NCBI RefSeq assembly: GCF_008042035.1
Contig: NZ_RDBL01000006.1
Location: 991,596 to 1,055,595, forward strand
DNA from: Streptomyces sp. col6
GTDB lineage: Bacteria; Actinomycetota; Actinomycetes; Streptomycetales; Streptomycetaceae
Direction of reading: 5' to 3'
Length of the DNA: 64,000 bases
Shown: one piece after another, positions 1-8,606 of the stretch
Position numbering within the stretch: position 1 is the stretch's first letter
How the letters are laid out: every line of letters begins with the position of its first letter
Made by a program: the position numbers and the translations under genes
The notes under the pieces: model-generated
The model's input: only the letters and a program-made list of their open reading frames with translations
Told to the model about the DNA's origin: nothing
Database searches by the model: none

Positions 1-58
1 GGGACGCCCCGCTCGTTAGCGTGGCCCCTTCACGAGCGGAGCTGGGGGGCGAGCCAGG

Positions 59-1489
59 GTGAGAGCCATACGCGGGGCGGCGCGGGCCCACATCGGCGCC
101 GTCGCCCTCGGCGCGGCCCTGTGCGCCCGGCCCGCCCTCGGCCCCGGAGCGGACACCCCGTGGACCACCCTGGGACTGCTCACGGCGCTCTACCTCGCCT
201 GTGAACTCCCCGGCCGCCGGGCGCCCTTCGGCGGCTCCGTGCCGGTGGGCGCCGGATCGTTCTTCCCGCTGCTGCTCGCCGCCGCCTTCCTGCTCCCGCC
301 CCCGGCGGCGGCGCTCGTCGCGGTCCCCGGTTCCCTGGTGGGCCGGGTGGACAAGCCGCCGGCCGCCGCCCGCCGGACCTGGCGCGCCGCGGAGCTGGCC
401 GTCACCGTCTGGGCGGCGTCCTCGGTCCACGCGCTCCTCGGCGGGCCCGCCGCGCTCGGCGGCCCCGCCCCCGGCAGCCCGCCCGACCTGCCGTACGCGC
501 TGCTGCCCGTCTGCGCGGCGGCCCTCGCCTTCAGCGCGGTGCTCGCCGCCCTCGACGGTTCGATCCTGCTCGTCGCTGAGCACCTGCCCGCCCGCCGCGC
601 CTGGCGCGGGCTGCTCCCGCGCTCCCTGGGCCCCCACCTCGTGCACGGCCTCGCCGGGCTGATGATGGCCGTCCTGTGGAACAGCTCGTACGGGCCGCCC
701 GCCGCGCTCGTCGTGCTGCTGCCCATGTACATCTCGGGCTGGGTCTTCGCCCAGTACCACCGCGAGCACGCCGCGCACCGGGCCACCATCAGGGCCCTCG
801 TCCAGGCCGTCGACATCAAGGACACCTACACCCGGGGCCACAGCGAACGGGTCGGCCGCGCCTCCGTCCTCATCGCCCAGGAGCTGGGCATGGACCGCGA
901 GCGCGTCGAGGTGCTCCGGTTCGCCGGCATCCTGCACGACGTCGGCAAGCTCGGCGTCCCCACCCGCGTCCTGCGCAAGGACGGCCCGCTCACCCCCGAG
1001 GAGCGACGGGTGATCGAACTGCACCCGGAGTACGGGCACGAGATCGTCCGGGGCATCGGCTTCCTCGGCGAGGCCCGCGCCGCGATCCTCCACCACCACG
1101 AACGCCTCGACGGCAGCGGATACCCCTACGGGCTCTCCGGCCGGGGCATCCCCGAGTGCGCCCGCGTCGTCGCCGTCGCCGACGCCTTCGACGCCATGAC
1201 CTCGACCCGCTCCTACCGCCGGGGGCGGCCCGTCCCGGTCGCCGTGGAGGAGCTGAAACGCTGCGCGGGAACGCAGTTCGACCCCCAGATGGTGCGGGCG
1301 CTCGCGCGGGGCCTGGAGCGGTACGGCTGGTCCGGGGCGGTGACCGCGGACGACGCACGGCTGCCGCCGCCGCGGGAGGAGGGCGGCGATCGGGGGGCCC
1401 AGGCCGGCGCGGTCCCGGCGCCCCTGAGCCCTGAGACACCCCTGAGCCCCCGGGCACCCGACGGCACCGACGGGCAGGGGCCGCGGTGA
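59..1489 (+). CDS. Membrane-anchored HD-GYP domain phosphodiesterase
   Basis: 476 residues. The N-terminal half (about 10-235) is a run of hydrophobic segments, probably five or more membrane helices. The C-terminal half (about 245-440) is a complete HD-GYP domain: the RGHSER histidine, the HDVGK pair, the HHHERLDGSGYP signature and the downstream GIPECARV stretch are all present. HD-GYP proteins typically hydrolyse cyclic di-GMP or a related cyclic dinucleotide, and the intact metal ligands suggest this one is active. The GTG start follows a GGAG-like site. The last 50 residues are low-complexity and Pro/Gly rich. Its stop overlaps the start of the next HD gene by 4 bases, so the two are probably translationally coupled. 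The actual substrate is not shown by sequence. Confidence 0.88.
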   Translation: MRAIRGAARAHIGAVALGAALCARPALGPGADTPWTTLGLLTALYLACELPGRRAPFGGSVPVGAGSFFPLLLAAAFLLPPPAAALVAVPGSLVGRVDKPPAAARRTWRAAELAVTVWAASSVHALLGGPAALGGPAPGSPPDLPYALLPVCAAALAFSAVLAALDGSILLVAEHLPARRAWRGLLPRSLGPHLVHGLAGLMMAVLWNSSYGPPAALVVLLPMYISGWVFAQYHREHAAHRATIRALVQAVDIKDTYTRGHSERVGRASVLIAQELGMDRERVEVLRFAGILHDVGKLGVPTRVLRKDGPLTPEERRVIELHPEYGHEIVRGIGFLGEARAAILHHHERLDGSGYPYGLSGRGIPECARVVAVADAFDAMTSTRSYRRGRPVPVAVEELKRCAGTQFDPQMVRALARGLERYGWSGAVTADDARLPPPREEGGDRGAQAGAVPAPLSPETPLSPRAPDGTDGQGPR

Positions 1490-2769
1490 CCCCTCGGCGG
1501 GCGCGGCCGGGGCCCGTGACCCTGGGGGCGCGCGCCGCCGCCCTGCTGCTCGCCGTCGCCGGGCTCGGGTACACCCTCTGGCGCGGCGTCCACGACCCGG
1601 GGCACGCCCTCGCCTTCGGCGCGCTCATCACCATCGGCGAGCTGGCCCGCTGGGGCGCCCTGCCGGGGGAGCGGGAACCCGCGCCGCTCGGGGCCGCCGG
1701 GGCCCTCGCGTACGCCCTGCTCGGGCGCAGCGGCGGGGAGCCCACCAGCCACGGGGTGCTCCAGGTGGTCGCCGTGCTGGCCGCCGCCCAGCTCGTCGCC
1801 TCGGTGCCGCAGCTGGCGCGGGGCGACGGACCGGACGCCGACCAGGTGGCCCGGCGGCTGCTCACCGTGACCTTCGTGGCGGTCTGCTTCCAGCCGCTGT
1901 ACAACGCCGGACGCTGCGAGCGATGGTTCGGCGACGGTCCGTACTACGCGGCCTTCCTGCTCCTGCTGCTCGGGCTCGCCGCCCTGTGCGACGCCGTCCT
2001 CGCGGCCCTCCTGCTGCGCGCCCGCACCCTGCCGCGCGGCTCGCGCGCCGCCCCCGCGCCGTACGGGCCGCTCCTGCGCGACGAGCTGCGGGCCCTGACC
2101 GGTATCGGCTCGGCCGTCTGCGCGACCGGCGCGGTCATGGCGCTCGGGGTGGCCGCCGCCGGGCTGTGGGCGCTGCCCGTGCTCTGCGTACCGCTGCTGC
2201 TCACCCAGCTCTCGTTCCGCCGCTTCGCCGCTGTGCGCACCACGTACCGGCAGACCATCGCCTCGCTGGCCCGTTCCACCGAGATCGCCGGCTACACCCC
2301 GCACGGCCACGCCCGCCGGGTGGCCGAGCTGTGCACGGCCGTCGGGCGCGAGATGGGGCTGACCGGTCCCGAGCTGTCCGTCCTGGAGTACGCGGCGCTG
2401 ATGCACGACATCGGACAGCTCTCGCTGGTCGATCCGGTGCCGGACGGGGCGACGGCCCTGCTGCCGGCCCCCGAGCAGCGGCGGATCGCGCTGCTCGGCG
2501 GTGCGGTGGTCCGGCAGACCGGGGTGGACGCGAAGGTCGCCGTCGTGGTGGAACGGCAGGCCGACCCCTATCGCGAGCAGCCGCTGTCCGCCAGGATCGT
2601 CCGGGCGGTGAACGCATACGACGACCTGTGCGGGGAAAGTCTCTCCGGGCCGTTGGGTGCGCTGGAACAGCTCAGGCTCGGAACCGGGCACGACTACCAG
2701 CCGCAGGTCGTGGAATCGCTGGCCCGGGTTCTGGCCCGGGGCGGTCTGAGCCCCGTCCCCCTTGGGTAA
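1486..2769 (+). CDS. Membrane HD-domain protein, degenerate HD-GYP
   Basis: 427 residues with a hydrophobic N-terminal half and a C-terminal HD-type domain (about 260-425). The HGHARR and MHDIGQ motifs align with those of the preceding gene. The GYP half does not: where the neighbour has HHHERLDGSGYP this protein reads VVERQADPYREQ, so metal ligands and the GYP loop are gone, and the domain is likely non-catalytic or a cyclic-nucleotide sensor. It begins with GTG inside the stop of the upstream gene (GTGA overlap). The pair looks like a tandem duplication in which the second copy has decayed and may act as a partner or regulator of the first; that role is inference. Confidence 0.85.
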   Translation: MTPRRARPGPVTLGARAAALLLAVAGLGYTLWRGVHDPGHALAFGALITIGELARWGALPGEREPAPLGAAGALAYALLGRSGGEPTSHGVLQVVAVLAAAQLVASVPQLARGDGPDADQVARRLLTVTFVAVCFQPLYNAGRCERWFGDGPYYAAFLLLLLGLAALCDAVLAALLLRARTLPRGSRAAPAPYGPLLRDELRALTGIGSAVCATGAVMALGVAAAGLWALPVLCVPLLLTQLSFRRFAAVRTTYRQTIASLARSTEIAGYTPHGHARRVAELCTAVGREMGLTGPELSVLEYAALMHDIGQLSLVDPVPDGATALLPAPEQRRIALLGGAVVRQTGVDAKVAVVVERQADPYREQPLSARIVRAVNAYDDLCGESLSGPLGALEQLRLGTGHDYQPQVVESLARVLARGGLSPVPLG

Positions 2770-2860
2770 CCGATGGGTAATGAGCGGGCCTCCGGCCCGG
2801 CATGGTTGGATGCGAAGAGAGCGGTAGAACGAGGGTGTCCAGTCGGGACAGGCGGGAATC

Positions 2861-3853
2861 GTGAGGATCTTCGGGAAGGTACGGCATCGGCCGTCCGCCT
2901 CTTGGCGGCAGGCCACGGACCGCGCGTTCACGCTGATCGGCGACGGCCGGTACGAGGACGCGGGCGCACTGCTGACACGTGCGGCGGACCTGGAGCCCTG
3001 GCTCTCCGAGTCGTGGTTCAACCTGGCGCTGCTGCACAAGTTCCGGCACGACTGGGAGCAGGCGAGGGCCGCCGGGCTGCGCGCCGTCGCCCTCCTCGAC
3101 AAGGAGTCCGGAGCGCCGGACTGGTGGAACGTGGGCATCGCCGCGACCGCCCTCCAGGACTGGCCGCTCGCGCGCCGGGCCTGGCAGGCCTACGGGCTCA
3201 AGGTCCCCGGCGGCGGCCAGCAGACCCCGGCCGCGGGCAACGAGCCGGTCGGCATGGAGCTGGGCAGCGCGGCGGTACGGCTGTCGCCCGAGGGCGAGGC
3301 CGAGGTGGTCTGGGGCCGCCGGCTGGACCCGGCCCGGATAGAGGTGCTGTCGATCCCGCTGCCGTCCTCGGGACGGCGCTGGGGCGAGGTCGTGCTGCAC
3401 GACGGGGTGCCGAACGGCGAGCGGATCACCGCGGCGGGCCCGTCCTACCCGGTGTTCGACGAGATCGAGCTGTGGGCCCCGTCGCCCGTGCCGACCTGGG
3501 TGGTGCTGCTCGAAGCGGCGACCGAGGCGGACCGGGACGCGCTGGAGCAACTGGCCTCCGACGCGGGCTTCGCCGCCGAGGACTGGTCCTCGTCGGTGCG
3601 GCTGCTGTGCCGTTCCTGTTCGGAGAGCCGGATGGAGAGCGACGAGGGCGACGGCGAGCACCTGGACCCGCACGACCACAGCGAACCGGGTCACCCGGGC
3701 CCGCTGGGGCACCGCACGGCCGGTGAGCTGTGGGTGCCGGAGCGCGAGTGCGGCCTGGCGGCGCCGGCGGGCCTGGTGCGCGGGCTGCTGGACGGCTGGG
3801 TGGCGGACAGCCCGGACAGCCGCGAGTGGCGGGATCTGGAAGAAGTCTGCTGA
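2861..3853 (+). CDS. TPR-repeat protein of unknown function
   Basis: 330 residues. The N-terminal third (about 15-120) has tetratricopeptide-like helices (an aromatic-rich ESWFNLALLHKF stretch and an A..A-L-D register), suggesting a protein-protein interaction surface. The rest is not recognised. There is a C-R-S-C pair near residue 250 followed by an acidic, His-rich patch (DEGDGEHLDPHDHSEPGH) that could bind metal. No signal peptide or membrane segment is seen, so it is probably cytosolic. The GTG start is chosen because GCGGG precedes it and similarity to typical Streptomyces TPR openings begins at MRIFGKVRHRP. It lies 105 bases before def in the same direction. Confidence 0.78.
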   Translation: MRIFGKVRHRPSASWRQATDRAFTLIGDGRYEDAGALLTRAADLEPWLSESWFNLALLHKFRHDWEQARAAGLRAVALLDKESGAPDWWNVGIAATALQDWPLARRAWQAYGLKVPGGGQQTPAAGNEPVGMELGSAAVRLSPEGEAEVVWGRRLDPARIEVLSIPLPSSGRRWGEVVLHDGVPNGERITAAGPSYPVFDEIELWAPSPVPTWVVLLEAATEADRDALEQLASDAGFAAEDWSSSVRLLCRSCSESRMESDEGDGEHLDPHDHSEPGHPGPLGHRTAGELWVPERECGLAAPAGLVRGLLDGWVADSPDSREWRDLEEVC

Positions 3854-3958
3854 CCGGTGCCCACAGGGCCTGTCCGGCGGATCATGGCGGGGTCCACGAC
3901 GCCTGGCACTAGTCTGTGTACGCACCGATTCGGGTTTTGAGGAAGGCGTACGGCGGAC

Positions 3959-4597
3959 ATGGCGCAGCAGGAGACGGACGAGCAGGTCAGCGTCGACGAG
4001 GAGGGCTTCCTCATCGACACCGAGGACTGTGAGGCGCGCGAGACGGCCCACCGCGAGCGCGGCACCTCCCGCCCGATCACGGTCGTCGGCAACCCGGTCC
4101 TGCACAAGGAGTGCAAGGACGTCACCGCGTTCGACGACGAGCTGGCCGCGCTGATCGACGACATGTTCGCGAGCCAGCGGACGGCCGAGGGCGTGGGCCT
4201 GGCCGCCAACCAGATCGGCGTGGACCTCAAGGTCTTCGTCTACGACTGCCCGGACGACGACGGTGTCCGGCACGTGGGCGCGATCTGCAACCCGGTCCTG
4301 GAGGAGCTGCCGCCCGAGGCGCGAGTCCTGGACGACTCCAACGAGGGCTGCCTCTCCGTCCCGACGGCGTACGCCTCGCTGGCCCGCCCGGACTACGCCG
4401 TGGTGCGCGGCCAGGACGCCGAGGGCAACCCCGTACGGGTGCGCGGCACCGGCTACTTCGCGCGCTGCCTCCAGCACGAGACGGACCACCTGTACGGCTA
4501 CCTGTACATCGACCGGCTCTCCAAGCGCGACCGCAAGGACGCGCTGCGGCAGATGGCGGAGAACACCCCGCGCTACGAGGTCGTCCCGAACGACTGA
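3959..4597 (+). CDS. def: Peptide deformylase
   Basis: Removes the N-formyl group from nascent proteins in the cytosol; a metalloenzyme, usually Fe2+. All three family motifs are present: [10 protein letters not shown] (about residue 80), EGCLS (about 130) with the metal-binding Cys, and QHETDHLYG (about 172), the HExxH-type helix supplying two His ligands and the catalytic Glu. At 212 residues it is longer than a minimal deformylase because of a 40-residue acidic N-terminal extension, common in Streptomyces homologues. The ATG is preceded by GGAGG-like bases (GAGGAAGGCG). A strong hairpin with a short T run follows the stop, so it is probably monocistronic. Streptomyces commonly carry more than one def paralogue. 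Confidence 0.96.
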   Translation: MAQQETDEQVSVDEEGFLIDTEDCEARETAHRERGTSRPITVVGNPVLHKECKDVTAFDDELAALIDDMFASQRTAEGVGLAANQIGVDLKVFVYDCPDDDGVRHVGAICNPVLEELPPEARVLDDSNEGCLSVPTAYASLARPDYAVVRGQDAEGNPVRVRGTGYFARCLQHETDHLYGYLYIDRLSKRDRKDALRQMAENTPRYEVVPND

Positions 4598-4614
4598 CCC
4601 GGCGCACGCGCGGT

Positions 4615-4660
4615 CGTGCGGGCCCGTCCCGGTACGCCGGGCCGGGCCCGCACGTGTTTT
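4615..4660 (+). terminator. Rho-independent terminator of def
   Basis: A perfect 12-bp inverted repeat (4615-4626 with 4643-4654) is followed by TGTTTT. It lies 18 bases after the def stop. Confidence 0.8.
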
Positions 4661-4667
4661 CCGGAAA

Positions 4668-4698
4668 GTCAACTTCCATTTCTACACGCGTAGTTGAC
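4668..4698. promoter_or_regulatory. Inverted repeat in the carboxypeptidase promoter
   Basis: A 7-bp inverted repeat, GTCAACT (4668-4674) and AGTTGAC (4692-4698), encloses the near-palindrome CTACACGCGTAG. It sits 62 bases before the GTG of the D,D-carboxypeptidase gene and could be an operator. The binding protein is not known to me. Confidence 0.35.
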
Positions 4699-4759
4699 GC
4701 GCACCTTGCTTGTCCGACAGGCTCGTGCACCACCACTTCCACAGCGGCAGGGAGCCCCC

Positions 4760-5491
4760 GTGATCAGACGTTCCGCACGACTCCTGCTCGGCCTTGTCAT
4801 GACCATGGCTTTCGCCTTGGGCGGGGCCGTGGTCACCGCCGGCACCGCACAGGCCGACGGCTGCTACACCTGGACCCGCACGCTGAGTCCGGGCGCCACC
4901 GGCAACGACGTGACCCAGCTCCAGATCCGGGTCGCCGGATATCCCGGGTACAACTCCGTCCTGGCCATCGACGGCTCGTACGGGCCCGCCACCACCGCCG
5001 CCGTCAAGCGCTTCCAGGCCGCCTACGGGCTGGCCGCCGACGGCATCGCGGGCCCCGCCACCCAGGCCAAGATCTACGCCCTCCAGGACAACGACTGCAC
5101 CCCGGCGCACTTCACGTACGCCGAGCTGAACCGCTGCAACAGCACCTGGTCCGGCGGCGCGGTCTCGGCGGCCACGGCCAAGGCCAACGCGCTGAGCACC
5201 ATGTGGAAGCTGGAGGCCCTGCGCCACGCGCTCGGTGACCGGCCCATCACCATCAACAGCGGTTTCCGCTCGACGTCCTGCAACAGTGCCGTCGGCGGCG
5301 CGTCCAACAGCCGCCATCTGTACGGCGACGCGGCCGACCTCGGCGGGATCGCCTTCTGCACCCTCGCCAAGGAGGCCCGCAACCACGGGTTCAACGGGAT
5401 CCTCGGCCCGGGGTACCCGGACCACAACGACCACGTCCACGTGAACCAGGGCCCGAGCCACTTCTGGTCGGCGCCCAACTGCGGTATCTGA
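4760..5491 (+). CDS. Secreted zinc D-Ala-D-Ala carboxypeptidase (M15) with peptidoglycan-binding domain
   Basis: 243 residues. Cleaves the terminal D-Ala of peptidoglycan stem peptides outside the cell. A Sec signal peptide (RRSARLLLGL..., cleavage after TAQA, about residue 33) precedes a PG_binding_1 domain (about 40-110, motif IDGSYGPATTAAVKRFQ) and an M15 catalytic domain (about 120-243). Zinc ligands are visible in SRHLYGDAADLG (His and Asp) and DHVHVN (His), in the order of the S. albus G enzyme. The GTG start is preferred over an in-frame upstream start at 4694 because GGGAG lies just upstream and the signal peptide then starts at the N-terminus. Likely role: wall remodelling in growth or sporulation. 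Confidence 0.92.
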   Translation: MIRRSARLLLGLVMTMAFALGGAVVTAGTAQADGCYTWTRTLSPGATGNDVTQLQIRVAGYPGYNSVLAIDGSYGPATTAAVKRFQAAYGLAADGIAGPATQAKIYALQDNDCTPAHFTYAELNRCNSTWSGGAVSAATAKANALSTMWKLEALRHALGDRPITINSGFRSTSCNSAVGGASNSRHLYGDAADLGGIAFCTLAKEARNHGFNGILGPGYPDHNDHVHVNQGPSHFWSAPNCGI

Positions 5492-5500
5492 CGCACGAGT

Positions 5501-5530
5501 TGGGGCCCGCCGGTCGCCCGGCGGGCCCCA
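5501..5530. terminator. Bidirectional terminator hairpin
   Basis: A 13-bp inverted repeat (5501-5513 with 5518-5530) with a 4-base loop lies between the convergent carboxypeptidase and GH20 genes and can serve both. Confidence 0.75.
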
Positions 5531-5534
5531 CCTG

Positions 5535-5568
5535 TGTGCCTACGACGCGGCTGTGCCTACGACGCGGC
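5535..5568. repeat. 17-bp perfect tandem repeat across the GH20 stop codon
   Basis: TGTGCCTACGACGCGGC occurs twice head to tail (5535-5551 and 5552-5568). Each copy contains the TAG stop of the minus-strand hexosaminidase gene, so the duplication leaves a spare copy of the last codons and stop downstream of the real one. Confidence 0.85.
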
Positions 5569-7461
5569 CCGCAGCGGCGTCCCGCCCGTCGTCTGCACCG
5601 CGGCGCCGTCCGACGACCGCTCGGTCAGGCGCAGTTGCGAGATCGCGTTGCGCAGGACGAGCGTCCCGTGGCCGGCGTCCAGCTGCCAGCGCTGGGTGCG
5701 TGAGCCCGCCGCACAGGTGCCGAGCGACAGTTCGGCGCCCACCTCCAGCGGGGCACCCAGGTACTTCTTCCCGCGCACCGCGTCCAGGCAGAGCCCGTCC
5801 GCCGAGCGGACCGTGTAGTAGCCGTCGGCGGTCGCGGTGAGCGTCCAGGCCGCCTTCGAGCCCCGTACCAGGGCGACCCCGGCGTCCGCCGCGGGCGCCA
5901 GCGCCTTCGCGCCGGACGTCAGCCGGTAGGTGCCGTCGGCCAGTTGGGCGCGGTCGGTGTTCTCCCAGCCGGGGGCGTGCCCGATGCGCCGGGCCAGGGC
6001 CTCGAAACCGGCGTACGTCGGGCTGGGCTTCGGGCCGCCCCAGGTGGCCTGGGCGAGGAAGCGGAGCGGCATGAACGTCTTCGCCTCGACCTCGTTCTCG
6101 GTCTCCGCCGCCGCGCTGTCCGGCCACAGGCTGATCTTCGCGCCGGTCAGGTTCGCCGCCGTGGCGGGCAGCGTCTGGCCCTCGAAGCGCAGGGGCGTCC
6201 AGTCGCTCTCGTACAGCTCCTGCGTCTTGGTGGTGTAGCCGCCGCGCACCAGGTAAAGCGCGTAGGCGGAGTTCATCACCGGGCGGCCCTCGGCGAGCAG
6301 GGCGGACGGCTGCTGGATGGCGCCGCCGCCGAGCCAGTGCTCGACGGTGATGTCACGGTCCAGAGGGACGAGCGCGTTGCGGCCCATCAGCCCGTCGTTC
6401 CAGATCCGCAGCGAACGGCCCTGGGCCTTCACATGGGCGTTGACCCGGTTGATGAAGTCCACGAACAGGTCGTCGGGGGTGGCCGAGGCGCCGAACTTCG
6501 CGGTCGCCGCCGCCTGGAGCTGCGGATAGTCCGGGTAGGAGGAGCCGATCATGTACTCGTCGGCGCCCATGTGCCAGGTGCGGGTGTCCCACACCTTCAG
6601 GGCCTCGTCGACCATGGACGTGTAGTACGTCAGCGCCTCGGGCCGGGAGATGTCCAGCCGCGGCGGGGAGGCGACGCCGTCCTTGTCCTTCAGCTGGAGC
6701 TCGGGGTGGTTCTCCAGATAGGTGTCCATATGGCCGGGGGAGTTGATCTCCGGCACCAGGTCGATGTGGTACTTCTTCGCCATCGCGACGAGCGAGCGGA
6801 TCTGCGGCTTGGTGTAGTACCCCCAGAACGCCGACTCCGGGTCGGTGTCGCTCCTGACCTTCGCCTCGATCCAGAGCTGGTTGAGCTTCTGGGACGCCAT
6901 GTCCTTCATCAGCCGCTCGAACCACGGCAGCGAGACGTTGATGTAGCAGGCGCAGACCCCGACCCCGCGCTCCCGGTACGCGGGCACGTCGGTCGCCGAG
7001 CCGCGCGCCGCCCGCCCGTCGTCGTTGAGCAGCTGCAGCACCGTGCGCGAACCGTAGAACACGCCCGCCGAGGTGGCCGCCGTGACCGTGACCCGGTCAC
7101 CGACCTCCAGTCGGTAGCCCTCCGCCCCCAGTGAGTCCTTCAGCGAGGCGTCCTGGCGCAGCACGATGTCACCGGCGCGGGCCCGGCCCCGGGAAACCTG
7201 CGCCCCGCCCTCCAGCTCTCCGGCGAACCGGGCCGCGTCGTCCGCCGTCCGCCGCTCGCGCACGCCGTCCAGCACGATCCGGGCCCGGTCGGTGAGCACG
7301 AACTCCCCGCTGCCCGGCTGCCACTGGCGCAGCGCGGGCAGCACCTCCGGTGGCCCGGCCGGGGCCTCCTCGGCCGCGGCGGTCTGCCAGGGCAGCAGGG
7401 TGGCGGCGAGCGCGGCCACCACGGCCCCGATGGTCCTTCGTCTTGCCTTCCGCATGTCCAT
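5557..7461 (-). CDS. Secreted beta-N-acetylhexosaminidase (GH20) with C-terminal trefoil-like region
   Basis: 634 residues. Releases terminal GlcNAc/GalNAc from chitooligosaccharides or glycans outside the cell. It has a signal peptide (residues 1-30, cleavage near TAAAEEA), an N-terminal GH20b domain (about 35-150), and a GH20 barrel (about 155-490) with the catalytic Asp-Glu pair in HMGADEYM. The last 120 residues carry ricin-trefoil-like signs (GLCLDAVRG, TQRWQL). Two possible starts (7461 and 7455) sit 6 bases apart; AGGG upstream fits 7461. It lies in a region rich in GlcNAc genes (dasABC, nagB) and probably feeds that pathway, but no clear DasR operator was seen upstream. Confidence 0.92.
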   Translation of the reverse strand: MDMRKARRRTIGAVVAALAATLLPWQTAAAEEAPAGPPEVLPALRQWQPGSGEFVLTDRARIVLDGVRERRTADDAARFAGELEGGAQVSRGRARAGDIVLRQDASLKDSLGAEGYRLEVGDRVTVTAATSAGVFYGSRTVLQLLNDDGRAARGSATDVPAYRERGVGVCACYINVSLPWFERLMKDMASQKLNQLWIEAKVRSDTDPESAFWGYYTKPQIRSLVAMAKKYHIDLVPEINSPGHMDTYLENHPELQLKDKDGVASPPRLDISRPEALTYYTSMVDEALKVWDTRTWHMGADEYMIGSSYPDYPQLQAAATAKFGASATPDDLFVDFINRVNAHVKAQGRSLRIWNDGLMGRNALVPLDRDITVEHWLGGGAIQQPSALLAEGRPVMNSAYALYLVRGGYTTKTQELYESDWTPLRFEGQTLPATAANLTGAKISLWPDSAAAETENEVEAKTFMPLRFLAQATWGGPKPSPTYAGFEALARRIGHAPGWENTDRAQLADGTYRLTSGAKALAPAADAGVALVRGSKAAWTLTATADGYYTVRSADGLCLDAVRGKKYLGAPLEVGAELSLGTCAAGSRTQRWQLDAGHGTLVLRNAISQLRLTERSSDGAAVQTTGGTPLRAAS

Positions 7462-7550
7462 GGCATCGACCCTGACGCGCGCGCGAGGGCCCGGTCCATG
7501 GACAGGTCGTGCGATCGGTTGGACGAATGATCGGAGGGGAGCGGGCGGCC

Positions 7551-8525
7551 TCAGGCCGCCTCGGTCACGGCGGACGGCCCCCGGAAGGTGCGACGGTACG
7601 CCTGCGGCGTGGTGTCCAGCGAGCGGACGAACTGATGGCGAAGCGCGGCGGCGTTCCCGAAGCCGGTCCGGTCGGCGATGGTGTCGATGGTTTCGTCGGA
7701 TGTCTCCAGCAGGTGCTGGGCCAGCAGGACGCGCTGGCGCAGCAGCCAGCGGTACGGCGTGGTGCCGGTCTCCTGCTGGAAGCGGCGGGCGAAGGTGCGC
7801 GGCGACATGTGCGCCTGGGCGGCGAGCTGTTCGACGGTCATCTCGCGGTCGAGGTGGCGCTCCATCCAGGCCAGCGTGTCCCCGACCGTGTCGCAGCGGG
7901 TGCGCGGCAGCGGGCGCTCGATGTACTGCGCCTGCCCGCCGTCCCGGTGCGGCGGCACCACCATGCGGCGGGCGATGGTGTTGGCGGCGGCCGGCCCGTA
8001 CGCCTGGCGGACCAGGTGCAGGCAGGCGTCGATCCCCGCGGCCGTCCCCGCCGACGTGATGATCGGACCCTCGTCCACGTACAGCACATCCGGCTCCACC
8101 ACGGCCTTCGGGAAGCGGCGGGCCAGTTCGGCGGCATGGCGCCAGTGCGTGGTGCAGCGCCGGCCGTCCAGCAGACCGGCCGCGCCCAGCACGTACGCCC
8201 CGGAGCAGACGCTCAGCACGCGCGCGCCGCGGTCCACGGCCCGGCGCAGCGCGTCGAGGACCTCCTCGGGATACTCCCGGTCCATGAAGTGGCTGCCGGC
8301 CGGTACGGCGATGAGGTCGGCCTCCTCCAGCCGGTCGAGGCCGTACGGGGTGCTGATGGTGAACCCGGCGTGGGTCCGCAGCTCGGGGCCCTCGGCGGAG
8401 ACCACGGCGAAGTCGTGCACGGGCAGGCCCTCGTCGCTCCGGTCGAGGCCGAACACCTCGCAGAGCACGCCGAGTTCGAAGGGGTGGACCTCATCGAGGA
8501 GCAGAGCGGCGACATTGTTCAGCAT
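7551..8525 (-). CDS. GlxA-family transcriptional regulator (DJ-1/PfpI domain plus AraC HTH); possible NrdS
   Basis: 324 residues. Residues 1-185 form a DJ-1/PfpI-like domain with the nucleophile-elbow Cys in SVCSGAYVLGAAGLL. Residues about 215-320 are a double AraC helix-turn-helix (TVEQLAAQAHMSPRTFARRF and TIDTIADRTGFGNAAALRHQF). The start is the ATG of MLNNVAALLLDE; the frame stays open far upstream but lacks family similarity. The gene lies just downstream of nrdB in the same orientation. In S. coelicolor the class Ia reductase operon is described as nrdABS, with nrdS an AraC-like regulator. This may be that gene, though a 290-base gap with an opposing small gene separates it from nrdB here, so the symbol is left blank. 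Confidence 0.87.
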   Translation of the reverse strand: MLNNVAALLLDEVHPFELGVLCEVFGLDRSDEGLPVHDFAVVSAEGPELRTHAGFTISTPYGLDRLEEADLIAVPAGSHFMDREYPEEVLDALRRAVDRGARVLSVCSGAYVLGAAGLLDGRRCTTHWRHAAELARRFPKAVVEPDVLYVDEGPIITSAGTAAGIDACLHLVRQAYGPAAANTIARRMVVPPHRDGGQAQYIERPLPRTRCDTVGDTLAWMERHLDREMTVEQLAAQAHMSPRTFARRFQQETGTTPYRWLLRQRVLLAQHLLETSDETIDTIADRTGFGNAAALRHQFVRSLDTTPQAYRRTFRGPSAVTEAA

Positions 8526-8530
8526 GGACC

Positions 8531-8573
8531 CAGTGTGGCAGTAATTCGATGCTGTGTGACAGTCCTGCCACTG
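8531..8573. promoter_or_regulatory. Inverted repeat in the divergent promoter of the GlxA regulator and a small membrane gene
   Basis: GTGGCAG (8535-8541) and CTGCCAC (8565-8571) form a 7-bp inverted repeat in the 81-base divergent gap. A self-regulatory operator for the adjacent AraC-type protein is plausible but unproven. Confidence 0.35.
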
Positions 8574-8606
8574 CCGCGGTTCCTCCGGAACGAGGACAGT
8601 AGAGGC

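Noticed and set aside
1213..3138. A 641-codon minus-strand frame under the HD-domain genes
   Set aside because: Shadow frame of low complexity; the plus-strand genes have conserved motifs.
4600..4759. A c-di-AMP (ydaO) riboswitch before the wall carboxypeptidase
   Set aside because: The space after the def terminator is only about 100 bases and lacks the expected conserved blocks.
7462..7550. A dre site upstream of the GH20 gene
   Set aside because: No match retaining the GGTCTAGACC core was found in the leader.
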